Program-made: the position numbers and the translations under genes
Notes under the pieces: model-generated
Databases searched by the model: none
What the model saw: the letters and a program-made list of their open reading frames with translations, nothing else
What the model was told of the DNA's origin: nothing
Assembly (NCBI GenBank): GCA_964526695.1
Contig: CAZGJA010000144.1
Location: 20,364-84,363 of the forward strand
Direction: 5' to 3'
DNA: 64,000 nt
From: JABWBH01 sp964526695
GTDB taxonomy: Bacteria > Planctomycetota > Phycisphaerae > UBA1845
In this document: positions 38,703 to 47,685 of the stretch, in pieces
Position numbering within the stretch: the first letter of the stretch is position 1
Layout: each line of letters starts with the position of its first letter

Positions 38703-39716
38703 GTGGAACCCGGTGCTGAGGACTTTCGCCACAGGCAGCACGGAGTGAATCCGCCGCGAACCCATGCGAGATTCCTTGCCGGCGCTGCGGCGCTCGTCGC
38801 GCTCTACGCCCTGGCCGGCTTGCTGCATCCGGACATGACCTCGCCCCGCGCGGTGCTCGACCTGCTCAACGGCAACGCGCCGCTCGGCGTTATGGCCGTG
38901 GGCATGACGTTCGTCATCCTCTGCGGCGGCGTGGACCTCTCGGTCGGCTCCGTGCTGGCGCTGTCGTGCATCCTGACGGCGTGGCTGATGGCTCGAAAAG
39001 GCTGGCCCCCGGCCGCCGCCTACGCCGCCGCCATCGGCGCGGGGACGTTGCTGGGCGCGGGCTGCGGCTGGGTCATCCACGCCTTTCGGCTGGCGCCCTT
39101 CATCGTCACGCTGGCGGGCATGTTTGCCGCGCGCGGGCTGGCGCTGACCGTCAGTCTCGACAGCTTCGGCATCGAGCACGCCGCGCATCAGCGGCTCGTG
39201 GATTTCGCCGTGCCGCTGGCGGATGGTAAGCTCCACCTCAACGCCATGGTGCTGCTCGCCGTGCTGGCGGCCGGCGCGTTCGTGGCGAGAGGCACGGCTT
39301 TCGGACGGCATGTGTATGCCGTCGGCGGACAGGAAGCGTCGGCGAGGCTGATGGGGCTGCCTGTCGGGCGCACCAAGATCGGCGTGTATGCACTGAGCGG
39401 CGGATGCGCGGCGCTGGCCGGCGTACTCCGCACATTCGAGATGTCCAGCGGCGACCCGACCGCCGGCGTGGGCATGGAGCTGGACGCCATCGCAGCCGTG
39501 GTGATCGGCGGAACGCTGCTGACCGGCGGCGTCGGCGGGGTTGGGGGAACGCTCGTGGGCGTGCTGATTCTGGGCACAATCCAGACGTGGATTCTCTTCG
39601 ACGGGCGGCTCAGCTCCTGGTGGGCCAAGGTGGCGACCGGCGTGCTGCTGCTGGCGTTCGTGCTGGTGCAGCGGATGCTGGGGGGGAAGAAGAAGCTGCT
39701 GGCTGCTAGCTATTAG
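38703..39716 (+). CDS. Second sugar-ABC permease (RbsC/YjfF type)
   Basis: 337 aa if GTG 38703 is used; GTG 38745 is the alternative. Permease motifs are PLGVMAVGMTFVILCGGVDL, LAPFIVTLAGMFAARGLALT, YALSGGCAALAGVLRTFEMS and AAVVIGGTLLTGGVGGVGGT. It is paralogous to the permease half of the fused gene, so the importer would use two different membrane subunits, as in YtfT/YjfF. The C-terminal residues LLAASY and the TAG stop are provided by the left arm of a dispersed repeat (39695-39871), meaning the original end was replaced. Confidence 0.88.
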   Translation: MEPGAEDFRHRQHGVNPPRTHARFLAGAAALVALYALAGLLHPDMTSPRAVLDLLNGNAPLGVMAVGMTFVILCGGVDLSVGSVLALSCILTAWLMARKGWPPAAAYAAAIGAGTLLGAGCGWVIHAFRLAPFIVTLAGMFAARGLALTVSLDSFGIEHAAHQRLVDFAVPLADGKLHLNAMVLLAVLAAGAFVARGTAFGRHVYAVGGQEASARLMGLPVGRTKIGVYALSGGCAALAGVLRTFEMSSGDPTAGVGMELDAIAAVVIGGTLLTGGVGGVGGTLVGVLILGTIQTWILFDGRLSSWWAKVATGVLLLAFVLVQRMLGGKKKLLAASY

Positions 39717-39871
39717 CTATTCGCCAGCGGTCTATCTATCAGACTGGGGGGATTTCTTGTCGCTCTGCGTTGGGGACAAGTCGCGGATGGAGTTCCGGCG
39801 GACCTGAGGCGTGGTTTCCGATCTCTGGCTAACAGCGAACAGCTAACAGCTACTAGCTCGCAGCCAGCAGC
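39695..39871. repeat. 177-bp element with long imperfect inverted arms of AGCTATT units
   Basis: Left arm GCTGCTGGCTGCTAGCTATT plus AGCTATTCGC (39695-39725); right arm (39827-39871) reads as the inverse, GCTGCTGGCTGC GAGCTAGTAG CTGTTAGCTG. The arms are built from 7-bp AGCTATT/AGCTGTT units. It contains the permease stop codon and supplies the leader of the next gene. Confidence 0.8.
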
Positions 39872-39877
39872 TCCTCA

Positions 39878-40837
39878 ATGAACGAATCGATCCCGACAAC
39901 TCACCCGCCAGCGACGGCTCGCACGTCCGCCACCGCGATGGACTATGTGCATCTCCTGCGCCCCACGCAGTGGGTCAAGAACGTGGTCGTCTTCGCCGGT
40001 CCGGCGGCCGCCAAGCAGCTTTTTCACGCTGAAGGGCTGTGGCGATCCGTGGCCGCGTTCGTGAGCTTCTGCCTCGCGGCCAGCGCCGTGTACGCCATCA
40101 ACGACACGATGGACCGCCGCGCCGACGCCCTGCACCCCACGAAACGCCTGCGCCCCGTGGCGCGAGGCGCGATCCGGCCGACATCGGCGCTGGTGCTTGC
40201 AGGAGGACTGATAACCGCTTCGCTCGGGTTGGCGGGCGGGCTGCTGGGGCGCGGCGTCGTCATGATCGTTGCGGCGTACTTCATCCTCACGCTGGCGTAT
40301 TCGCTAGGACTCAAGCACCGCATCCTGCTCGACGTCATCATCATCGCCACCGGGTTCGTCCTCCGCGCGTGGGCGGGTTCTCAAGCGGTCGGCGTCGCCA
40401 CGTCGGAATGGCTCGTGGCCTGCATGTTCACGCTGTGCCTGTTCCTGGGCTTCGGCAAACGGCGATGCGAAGTGACCATGCTGGGCAGCGACGAGGAGGC
40501 GCTGGGTCACCGCCCGACGCTGATTCGCTACACGCCGGACCTGCTCAACCACCTCATCACCGTCAGCGCCGGCATCGCCGTCATCACCTTCCTGCTCTAC
40601 ACCATGGACAGAGGCCCGTCGCCCTTCGACAAGCACCTCATGTTCTACACCCTGCCGATCGTGTTCTACGGGGTCTTCCGCTACGCCATGATCACGGAGC
40701 TGGGAATATTCGCCGGCCCCACGGACATCATTCTCAAAGACGCGGGTCTGCGCGCATCAATCCTGCTCTGGGCGGCGGTGGCGCTGGGGATCGTCTATAG
40801 TGACGATGTGCTTCGAGCGGTCGGCCTGCGGTCGTAG
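39878..40837 (+). CDS. UbiA-family prenyltransferase (decaprenyl-phosphate phosphoribosyltransferase-like)
   Basis: 319 aa, about eight membrane helices. The first Asp-rich motif is NDTMDRRADALHPTKRLRPVA and the start LLRPTQWVKNVVVFAGP is characteristic of the subgroup that includes decaprenyl-phosphate phosphoribosyltransferase; a second conserved loop is FLGFGKRRCEVTML. Such enzymes attach 5-phosphoribose (or similar) to a polyprenyl phosphate for cell-envelope arabinose-type sugars. The partner epimerases (DprE1/DprE2) are not in the window, so the exact product is uncertain. The 5' leader is a dispersed repeat. Confidence 0.85.
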   Translation: MNESIPTTHPPATARTSATAMDYVHLLRPTQWVKNVVVFAGPAAAKQLFHAEGLWRSVAAFVSFCLAASAVYAINDTMDRRADALHPTKRLRPVARGAIRPTSALVLAGGLITASLGLAGGLLGRGVVMIVAAYFILTLAYSLGLKHRILLDVIIIATGFVLRAWAGSQAVGVATSEWLVACMFTLCLFLGFGKRRCEVTMLGSDEEALGHRPTLIRYTPDLLNHLITVSAGIAVITFLLYTMDRGPSPFDKHLMFYTLPIVFYGVFRYAMITELGIFAGPTDIILKDAGLRASILLWAAVALGIVYSDDVLRAVGLRS

Positions 40838-40849
40838 GAAGCTGCGTCA

Positions 40850-40947
40850 GAACTCGGAACTGAGTGTCCGCTGCGTCACCGCCCGCGCCGCCGGGGGTCC
40901 AGAGCGCATCCCCCAGGCGCTGGATTCCCGCCTGCGCGGGAATGACG
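40850..40947. repeat. dRS3-like dispersed inverted repeat, copy 2
   Basis: Core from 40874, 37 bp after the UbiA stop, ending ATTCCCGCCTGCGCGGGAAT GACG. The left flank CAGAACTCGGAACTGAGTG parallels copy 1. Confidence 0.8.
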
Positions 40948-41021
40948 GGGGTCGTTCGTCGTTTCGCGACGAGCCACGTGGCCTGCCCGCGCGGGAACGA
41001 GGTTTCGCGCGTTATCGTCGG

Positions 41022-41053
41022 CGGCCTGGCGAGTACGCCAGACCCTGCCACCC
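41022..41053. repeat. GGCGAGTACGCC-centred repeat, copy 1
   Basis: CCTGGCGAGTACGCCAGACC followed by CTGCCACCC. Same orientation as 44602-44640, opposite to 61914-61955. It lies in the 360-bp non-coding gap 40838-41197, which also holds the dRS3-like copy 2; the rest of the gap shows nothing recognisable. Confidence 0.75.
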
Positions 41054-41197
41054 TCTGCGTGCACGGGAGGTCGTTTCTTGTCGAGGCATTCGTGGTCCCG
41101 TGGAGCGTTTGATTGCATTGACCCGGCAACGGGGTTTTCGGTATGATGCCCTTCCGGGCACCGGGGGCTCTCCTGATCGGACTTCGAGGAGGCAGTC

Positions 41198-41994
<797 letters not shown>

Positions 41995-42073
41995 CTTCCG
42001 GCAGCGAGCCTTCCTCGCCGCGGCGAGCACCATCTCGCGCAGCGCCGCGGGATTGAGAAGAAGGAGGAAGGCT

Positions 42074-42223
42074 CGCGCGGAGGCGCAGAGAACGCAGGGA
42101 AGAAGAGGGTGTTTTCTTGCGCCTTGGTTTTCACGTTGATCCCGCGCGCTCGGTATTCCCGCGCGTATCGGAGTGGGCGCCTCAGATTTCCCGCCTCCGC
42201 GCTCTTTGCGCCCCTGCGCGAGA
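42074..42223. repeat. Inverted element with GCGCAGAG-type arms
   Basis: Left arm GCGGAGGCGCAGAGAACGCA (42078-42102 region); right arm CCGCCTCCGCGCTCTTTGCG CCCCTGCGCGAG (42191-42223) is its approximate inverse. It lies in the 344-bp gap 41995-42338, where nothing else is evident. Confidence 0.6.
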
Positions 42224-42338
42224 CATATCCAGCCTTGCTGATCGGGCACGGTGATTGCGTCCCGCGGGCCTCCTTCCCACCGGCTTTGCGTGAGCCTGAG
42301 CGCTGGATGTGTTCTTGCCGGCAGAGGAACGCCGCGCC

Positions 42339-43784
42339 ATGTCGTCACATCCGCCGGGCTCAAAGCTGGACTCAACCTCCGAACCGGCGCGATCGGTCCC
42401 CGCCGAGCCTCGCGCGATCGTGCCCTTGCTTGACTACCAACGAGTGGACGTCGAGTCGCCCGCGCGCTTCCGCTGGAACTGCTGGGCGCGGCAGACGGGG
42501 AAGAGCTTCACCAAGTCGCTGCGCCGCGTGCTGCGCGGGCTTGTGCGCCGTCGAAATCAGATCTTCCTCTCCGCCGGGGAGCGTCAGTGCCGCGAGCTGA
42601 TGGACAAGGCCCGGCAGCATTGCCAGGCGCTGAGGGTTGCCGCGGACTTCCATGAGGGCGATGCCTTTGACGGCCTGCGCGTGCGGCGGATGGAGATCGT
42701 TCTGCCCGGCGGCGCGCGGATCATCGGCCTGCCGGCGCAGCCTCAGACCGCCCGCGGATTCACCGGCGACGTGCTGCTCGATGAGTTCGCCATGCACGCA
42801 CAAGACCGCGACATCTGGGCGGCGCTCTTTCCGACCCTGCTGCGCGGCGACGGCGAGCTGGACGTCGCTTCCACGCCGCGCGGTCGCGGGAACGTCTTCT
42901 ACGACCTGTCGCTCAACCAGCGGTTCTCACACTCGATCGTGACCCTGCCGCAGGCCGTTCAGCAGGGTTTGCAGGTGAACGTGGACGACGTGCGTCGCGC
43001 GATGGGCGACGAGGAGTTGTTCCGCCAGGAATTTCTTTGCGAATTTCTCGACGAGGCCACGGCGTTTCTCACGTTTGCGCAGATCGCAGCGTGCGAGGAT
43101 GCGGCGTGCATTCCGGCCACGCGGGCTTCGCAGCTTGCCGACCTGCGGCAGGATCTGGCCGTCGGCGTGGACGTGGGGCGCAAGCGCGACCTGACGGTGA
43201 TGTGGGTGCTGGCGGCGGAGACGCGGACGATTGGGGCATGGACTGCGACGGCGGGGGCCTCGGACCGGGCGGCGGGTGGGTTGCCGACGACCTGCGGCGA
43301 AGCTCAACCATGTTACCGAACCGTCGGGCTGATGGAGCTGGCCGGGGTGCCGTTTGCAATGCAGTTCTCCGTCTTGTCCGAACTGTTGCGATTGCCACGC
43401 GTGCGACGTTGCTGCATCGACGCGGGAGGCGTGGGCATGGCGCTGGCGGAGGAGGCCGTTCGCGCGTTCGGCGAGCATCGCGTCGAGGCGGTGACGTTCA
43501 CGCCGATGCTCAAGTCGCAGCTCGCGCTGGGTCTGCGCCGCGTGATCGAGGAGCGACGCATCATCCTGCCGGAGGATCCGCGCATCCGAAGCGACTTCCA
43601 CAGCGTCGAGCGCGGCGTCAGCGCCTCCGGCGCGCTGCACCTCTCGGCCCCGCGCAGCGATCAGGGTCACGCCGACCGCTTCTGGTCCGCCGCTCTCGCC
43701 GTCCATGCCGCCGATGCCGGCGCGGGGCACGCGGAGGTGCTTTCCTCGCGCCCCTCGCAGTTCTTCCGCGACGGCGCCTGGTGA
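42339..43784 (+). CDS. Phage terminase large subunit-like protein (orphan)
   Basis: 481 aa from ATG 42339; a GTG 30 nt upstream is possible. The ATPase part has NCWARQTGKSFTKSLRR (Walker A) and GDVLLDEFAMHA (Walker B with DE), TARGFTG and VASTPRGRGNVFYDL (coupling motif). The RNase H-like nuclease part has VGVDVGRKRDLTVMWV, RCCIDAGGVGMALAEEA and HADRFWSAALAVHAA, matching TerL endonuclease Asp positions. No portal, capsid, integrase or small terminase gene is adjacent, so it is a relic or a domesticated copy. A dRS3-like repeat follows its stop by 38 bp. Confidence 0.85.
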   Translation: MSSHPPGSKLDSTSEPARSVPAEPRAIVPLLDYQRVDVESPARFRWNCWARQTGKSFTKSLRRVLRGLVRRRNQIFLSAGERQCRELMDKARQHCQALRVAADFHEGDAFDGLRVRRMEIVLPGGARIIGLPAQPQTARGFTGDVLLDEFAMHAQDRDIWAALFPTLLRGDGELDVASTPRGRGNVFYDLSLNQRFSHSIVTLPQAVQQGLQVNVDDVRRAMGDEELFRQEFLCEFLDEATAFLTFAQIAACEDAACIPATRASQLADLRQDLAVGVDVGRKRDLTVMWVLAAETRTIGAWTATAGASDRAAGGLPTTCGEAQPCYRTVGLMELAGVPFAMQFSVLSELLRLPRVRRCCIDAGGVGMALAEEAVRAFGEHRVEAVTFTPMLKSQLALGLRRVIEERRIILPEDPRIRSDFHSVERGVSASGALHLSAPRSDQGHADRFWSAALAVHAADAGAGHAEVLSSRPSQFFRDGAW

Positions 43785-43789
43785 CGGCT

Positions 43790-43894
43790 GTCGCGTGGCA
43801 ACTTCAGTGAGAGGCGCATCCCGTCATTCCCGCGCAGGCGGGAATCCAGCGGTCTGGCGGCGCGCCCCGGACCCACGCCTGCGCGGCGGTGACG
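43790..43894. repeat. dRS3-like dispersed inverted repeat, copy 3
   Basis: Core from 43822 (GTCATTCCCGCGCAGGCGGG) ending in a diverged right arm CACGCCTGCGCGGCGGTGAC, 38 bp after the terminase stop. Confidence 0.78.
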
Positions 43895-43972
43895 ATGCGA
43901 ATGCCCATTCCTGGGGTCTGCCGCCGTCTGTCTGCGCGGATGGCAACGCCGCACTCGGCTGCGGCAGGAGGT

Positions 43973-44413
43973 TCACTCCGAATGAGGCGATTCGCCTTCT
44001 TCGACTTCTCCCCGCCAGTGCCACTCCACCATGTCCGCGAACATCGTCCATCGTCGTGCAAGATCTTCCGCCTCGTAGGGTTCGCCGCATTCCGGACATT
44101 GATGTTCGCCGGGCAGCCGGCGCAGCGAATACCCGCAGTTCAGGCAGCATCGCCAGCCTTGCCTTGCAGCAGATCGCACCACTGAGCGGATGCGGCGCTT
44201 GGCCACGCATCGAGCCGCGAGTGGAGCGAGGCAACCGGATACGAGGATGAACAGCGACGCGCGGTTGTTCCATGCGATGACGCCGACCAGGCTCGACGCG
44301 GCGAGCATCCACCAGATCAGACGTGCCGGGCGAGTGGCATTCCATAGGTGGCGGGGAAGCTCTCGGCGTCGCGCCGGCCAAAGAACATCTTGCATCTTGC
44401 AGGGATAGTGCAT
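43973..44413 (-). CDS. Small membrane protein with CGYxL zinc ribbon
   Basis: 146 aa from ATG 44413 (ATG 44395 is possible). One or two membrane helices (LIWWMLAASSLVGVIAW, LFILVSGCLAPLAARC) are followed by a four-Cys ribbon, CCLNCGYSLRRLPGEHQCPE CGEP. The same ribbon ends two proteins at 52.9-53.8 kb and begins one at 57.5-58.5 kb. These are a Planctomycetota-type family with no known task. The gene is alone on its strand. Confidence 0.75.
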   Translation of the reverse strand: MHYPCKMQDVLWPARRRELPRHLWNATRPARLIWWMLAASSLVGVIAWNNRASLFILVSGCLAPLAARCVAKRRIRSVVRSAARQGWRCCLNCGYSLRRLPGEHQCPECGEPYEAEDLARRWTMFADMVEWHWRGEVEEGESPHSE

Positions 44414-44601
44414 AGGCGACCCGCGTCCGAGATGATCGTCCGGGCAGGAGCCTTTGTCACGGATGTTCACGACCGGGTGCGCTACCGCAATGGGACTCTG
44501 CCGGCCCGGGGCAACCACATGTTACGCGTTACCGAACGCCCGAGTGGCACGCGTCCGCAGCAGCGGACCCATGTGGGGTCGCAGCGCAGGCGGGTTGCTC
44601 A

Positions 44602-44640
44602 CCCTCCACGGCCTGGCGAATACGCCAGACCGTGCCACCC
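44602..44640. repeat. GGCGAATACGCC-centred repeat, copy 2
   Basis: CCTCCACGGCCTGGCGAATA CGCCAGACCGTGCCACCC, closely matching 41022-41053. It lies in the 434-bp gap 44414-44847. Confidence 0.75.
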
Positions 44641-44701
44641 ACTCGCCCAACCTCAAAACGAGCAACGCGTTGCGCACCGGAGTCGGATGGAGACTCGGAT
44701 C

Positions 44702-44781
44702 TCGTCATTCCCGCGCAGGCGGGAATCCAGCGCCCGTGTCCGGCTGCGTCTCGACTCCCGGCGGAGCTGGAGTTAGGATGA
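44702..44781. repeat. dRS3-like dispersed inverted repeat, copy 4 (degenerate)
   Basis: Left arm GTCATTCCCGCGCAGGCGGG is intact; right arm GACTCCCGGCGGAGCTGGAG is worn. Unlike the other copies it does not follow a stop codon; it lies in the leader of the LolA-like gene. Confidence 0.7.
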
Positions 44782-44847
44782 CCACTTCCCTTTTCGGAGC
44801 GTCCGAGGGGGATTCGACTGATGAGCATCCTTTCTGGAGATGAGCGA

Positions 44848-45573
44848 ATGATTCGTCGCATGGGTTGGCTGATGGGCGCGGGGCTGTTTCTCGGCGCGGG
44901 CGCGGTGACGGCGATGGGCGAGACGGTGGAGGAGATCGAGAAGAAGCTGACCGAGGCGTACACCAAGATGACCTCGTACAGCGCGAAGGTGAAGACCGAC
45001 ACGGACATGGACATGGGGGACAGCGGCAGCTCGAAGGCGCACACCGAAGGCACAATGGAGTGGATGCGCAAGGGCGACAAGATCCTCATGCGCATGGACA
45101 TGAAGATGAACTCCGTCACCAAGATGGCCGGGCAGGAGATCAAGATGGATGGCACGACGCAGATCATCTGCGACGGCGACTTCGTGTACACGGTCATGGA
45201 CATGAGCGGGCAGAAGTCGGCGATGAAGGCCGCGGTGGACCCGAACACGGTGGGCGACGTGAAGAGCATGTTTGCGATGTGGAAGAAGGACTACGACCTG
45301 AAGGTGCTGCCGGACGCCAAGGTCGAGGGCGACGACTGCTACGTGATTGAGGCGTCGCCGAAAAGCCCGGGGGCGACCGTGGGCAAGATGCAGGCGTCGT
45401 TCAGCAAGAAGAACGGCATGTCGGTGCGGATGATCAGCTTCGACGCGAAGGGCAAGCAGTCGTCGGTGATGCTGACGACGGACGTGAAGCTGGGCGCGTC
45501 GCTGGCGGCGGACCGGTTTGTGTTCAAGGCGCCGGAAGGCGTGACGGTCATGGACATGACCAAGCAGAAGTAA
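44848..45573 (+). CDS. LolA-like periplasmic protein
   Basis: 241 aa from ATG 44848, with TGGAG 8 nt upstream. Signal peptide IRRMGWLMGAGLFLGAGAVT. The mature chain (TVEEIEKKLTEAYTKMTSYS, GTMEWMRKGDKILMRMDMKM, TTQIICDGDFVYTVMD, YVIEASPKSPG, ADRFVFKAPEGVTVMDM) has the pattern of the LolA/LolB/LppX half-barrel that carries lipoproteins or lipids. It is unusually rich in Met and Lys. A strong terminator follows. A dedicated lipoprotein-carrier role is inferred from fold only. Confidence 0.72.
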   Translation: MIRRMGWLMGAGLFLGAGAVTAMGETVEEIEKKLTEAYTKMTSYSAKVKTDTDMDMGDSGSSKAHTEGTMEWMRKGDKILMRMDMKMNSVTKMAGQEIKMDGTTQIICDGDFVYTVMDMSGQKSAMKAAVDPNTVGDVKSMFAMWKKDYDLKVLPDAKVEGDDCYVIEASPKSPGATVGKMQASFSKKNGMSVRMISFDAKGKQSSVMLTTDVKLGASLAADRFVFKAPEGVTVMDMTKQK

Positions 45574-45607
45574 TCGCGCGACTTCAGGATCTCAGCCTGA
45601 GCACTTT

Positions 45608-45654
45608 CTCCCCCGGACGCGCCTTCACGGCGGTCCGGGGGAGTTTCATTTCAT
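45608..45654 (+). terminator. Rho-independent terminator after LolA-like gene
   Basis: CTCCCCCGGAC, a 14-nt loop, GTCCGGGGGAG, then TTTCATTTCAT. Long perfect stem, between convergent genes. Confidence 0.8.
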
Positions 45655-45683
45655 CGCCCTTCGAAATGACCAAGCGCACCGGC

Positions 45684-47093
45684 TCACTCTGGCTTCTCGC
45701 CTTCGTAGCGATTCACCCGATAGCGCACGGCGTCCCGCGTGATGCCGAGCATGCGCGCGGCGCGGCTGAGGTTGCGGCCGCTGTATTCCAGTGCGGCCTT
45801 GATGACCTGATACTCCAGATCTTCGAGCACGGGCTTGCCGGAGTCGAAGTCGATGACGAGGCGCTGCGCGGACGGCTGAAGCTCCAGCTCCATCTTGGCC
45901 TGCGTACGCGCGGGCGTAAGCGGCAGGTGCTGGGGCTGGATCACCGCGGAGTCGGACATCAGCACGACGTTCTCCATCAGATGCGAGAGCTCGCGCACGT
46001 TGCCGGGCCAGTCGTGCTCCTGGAGCATCTCCATCGCTTCCTCGCAGAGGCGGTCCGCGAGGCTGCCGAAGCGTGAGCGGTACATGTCCAGGAAGTAAAG
46101 GGCGAGGAGCTTTATGTCCTCCGCGCGTCCGCGCAGCGGCGGCATCTCGATGGGCACTACGCGGAGGCGGTGAAACAGATCGCTGCGAAACTCGCCGATG
46201 TCGATGGCGGTTTGCAGGTCGCGGTTCGTGGCCGAGATGACATGGACGTTGACCTTCCGCTCCTTGGTCCCGCCGACCGGGCGGAGGGTGCGATGCTCCA
46301 GCGCCGTCAGCAGCTTGGACTGCAGCGACGTCTTCATGTGCCCGATCTCGTCGAAGAAAATCGTCCCCCCGTCGGCGATCTCCATCAACCCCTTCTTCGT
46401 GGACTGTGCGCTGGTGAAGGCGCCCTTCACGTGCCCAAACAGCTCCGCCTCGAACAGCTCGTCAGGGACGGCCGTGCAATTGACATGGACGAACGGCATG
46501 GCCGCTCGCGGGCCTTCATAATGGATCGCCCGGGCGAGGAGATCCTTTCCCGTGCCGGTCTCGCCGGTGATGAGGACGCTGGGCGGAAACTCGCCGGCGA
46601 TGGCGGTTGATCTCGCCAGTCGCGTGACCTTTCCGCGAATCTCCTCCATCTGGGGAGAGGGGCCCAGGAGCGTCGCCACCCCGCTGGTGGCGCGTTCGCG
46701 GCTCTTGAAGTAGTCGAGACTGTCCACCACGCGCTGATGCTGAAGCAGCTTGGCGACGACAAGGGCCAGCTCTTTGAGGTCGATGGGCTTGGTGAGGAAG
46801 TCATCCGCGCCGGCCTTCATCGCCTCGACGGCCGTCTCGATGTTGCCGTGCGCGGTCATGATGCACACGGGCGTTCGCGCGCCTTTGGCGCGCCACTGGT
46901 GCAGCAGGTCGAGTCCGCTCATGCCGGGCAGGCGGAGGTCCACCAGCGCGAGGTCGGGGTTGATCTCGTCGAGCTTGTCGGCCACGGGTTCCGCGCTGCC
47001 GTGCACCGAGACGTCGTGCCCGGCGTAGCGCAGCGCGTCCGCGAGGTTCTTGGCCAGAATCTGCTCGTCCTCGACCACCAGAATGTGCGCCAT
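45684..47093 (-). CDS. NtrC-type sigma-54-dependent response regulator
   Basis: 469 aa from ATG 47093, preceded by GGCGGGGAATCGAAC. Receiver domain with acceptor D52 (LALVDLRLPG), T80 and K102; AAA+ domain with Walker A GETGTGKD (177-184), Walker B GGTIFFDEIGH and arginine region FRSDLFHRLRV; Fis-type HTH at the end (LEYSGRNLSRAARMLGITRD). The loop that contacts sigma-54 is GAFTSA (224-229) where most members have GAFTGA. No histidine kinase gene is adjacent. It converges with the LolA-like gene and diverges from the PAS gene. Confidence 0.94.
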   Translation of the reverse strand: MAHILVVEDEQILAKNLADALRYAGHDVSVHGSAEPVADKLDEINPDLALVDLRLPGMSGLDLLHQWRAKGARTPVCIMTAHGNIETAVEAMKAGADDFLTKPIDLKELALVVAKLLQHQRVVDSLDYFKSRERATSGVATLLGPSPQMEEIRGKVTRLARSTAIAGEFPPSVLITGETGTGKDLLARAIHYEGPRAAMPFVHVNCTAVPDELFEAELFGHVKGAFTSAQSTKKGLMEIADGGTIFFDEIGHMKTSLQSKLLTALEHRTLRPVGGTKERKVNVHVISATNRDLQTAIDIGEFRSDLFHRLRVVPIEMPPLRGRAEDIKLLALYFLDMYRSRFGSLADRLCEEAMEMLQEHDWPGNVRELSHLMENVVLMSDSAVIQPQHLPLTPARTQAKMELELQPSAQRLVIDFDSGKPVLEDLEYQVIKAALEYSGRNLSRAARMLGITRDAVRYRVNRYEGEKPE

Positions 47094-47371
47094 GTTCGAT
47101 TCCCCGCCTGCGGCTTCGAAGTTCGCCGCTCGGCCACGACCCGCCCCGCGTCGATATCGAGCACGCACATCCTACCCCTTGTGAGCCTCCGTGGCTTCAC
47201 CCCTACGGGCGCGAGCCAACGGAGGCCTGTCGCCGGGGTTGCAAAGACGCATCAGGGAGATTTCAAGAAAGCTCTTGCAGTCGGAGCAAGTCTCAGTTTA
47301 GAATCGGAGCGCTCGACATCCGTGGGCGATCGGGCCTGAGGATGACGGCGACAATCAAGCTCTCTCTCCCT

Positions 47372-47417
47372 CCCAGGTCCGGGTTGAGTATTCGACTCGG
47401 GCCTGGGATTCTTTGTT
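47372..47417 (+). promoter_or_regulatory. Long hairpin with T-rich tail in the 592-bp gap
   Basis: CCCAGG.CCGGGTTG-loop-ACTCGGGCCTGGG followed by ATTCTTTGTTG. Upstream, a TAGAAT hexamer at about 47299-47304 could be a -10 site, so a short RNA of about 100 nt or an attenuated leader for the PAS gene is possible. The rest of 47094-47685 shows no gene. Confidence 0.4.
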
Positions 47418-47685
47418 GCTCCGATTGCGGACCCCCGTCGTTCTTAGACCGCAGATGAAGGCTCTTCCTTCCGCTATTCTGGGAAGCGTGGCCCTGCGGC
47501 GATCTCTGCCCGCTTTCGCGCTGCGTGAGATTTCGCACCGTGCGCGATCTCCCGCAAGCCCGGTCCGCGAAATGGATTATGCACATGTGGCTGTCAAGTC
47601 GGGCACGAGCCGCGCCGATACCCGGCATAACAGGCTCGGGCCGGGGGGTGCTTCGTAGAAACGCGCTCGGTCTGTGGAGGCATCG

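Noticed and set aside
42339..43784. Prophage
   Set aside because: Only a terminase-like gene is present; no portal, capsid, tail or integrase genes and no attachment sites were seen.
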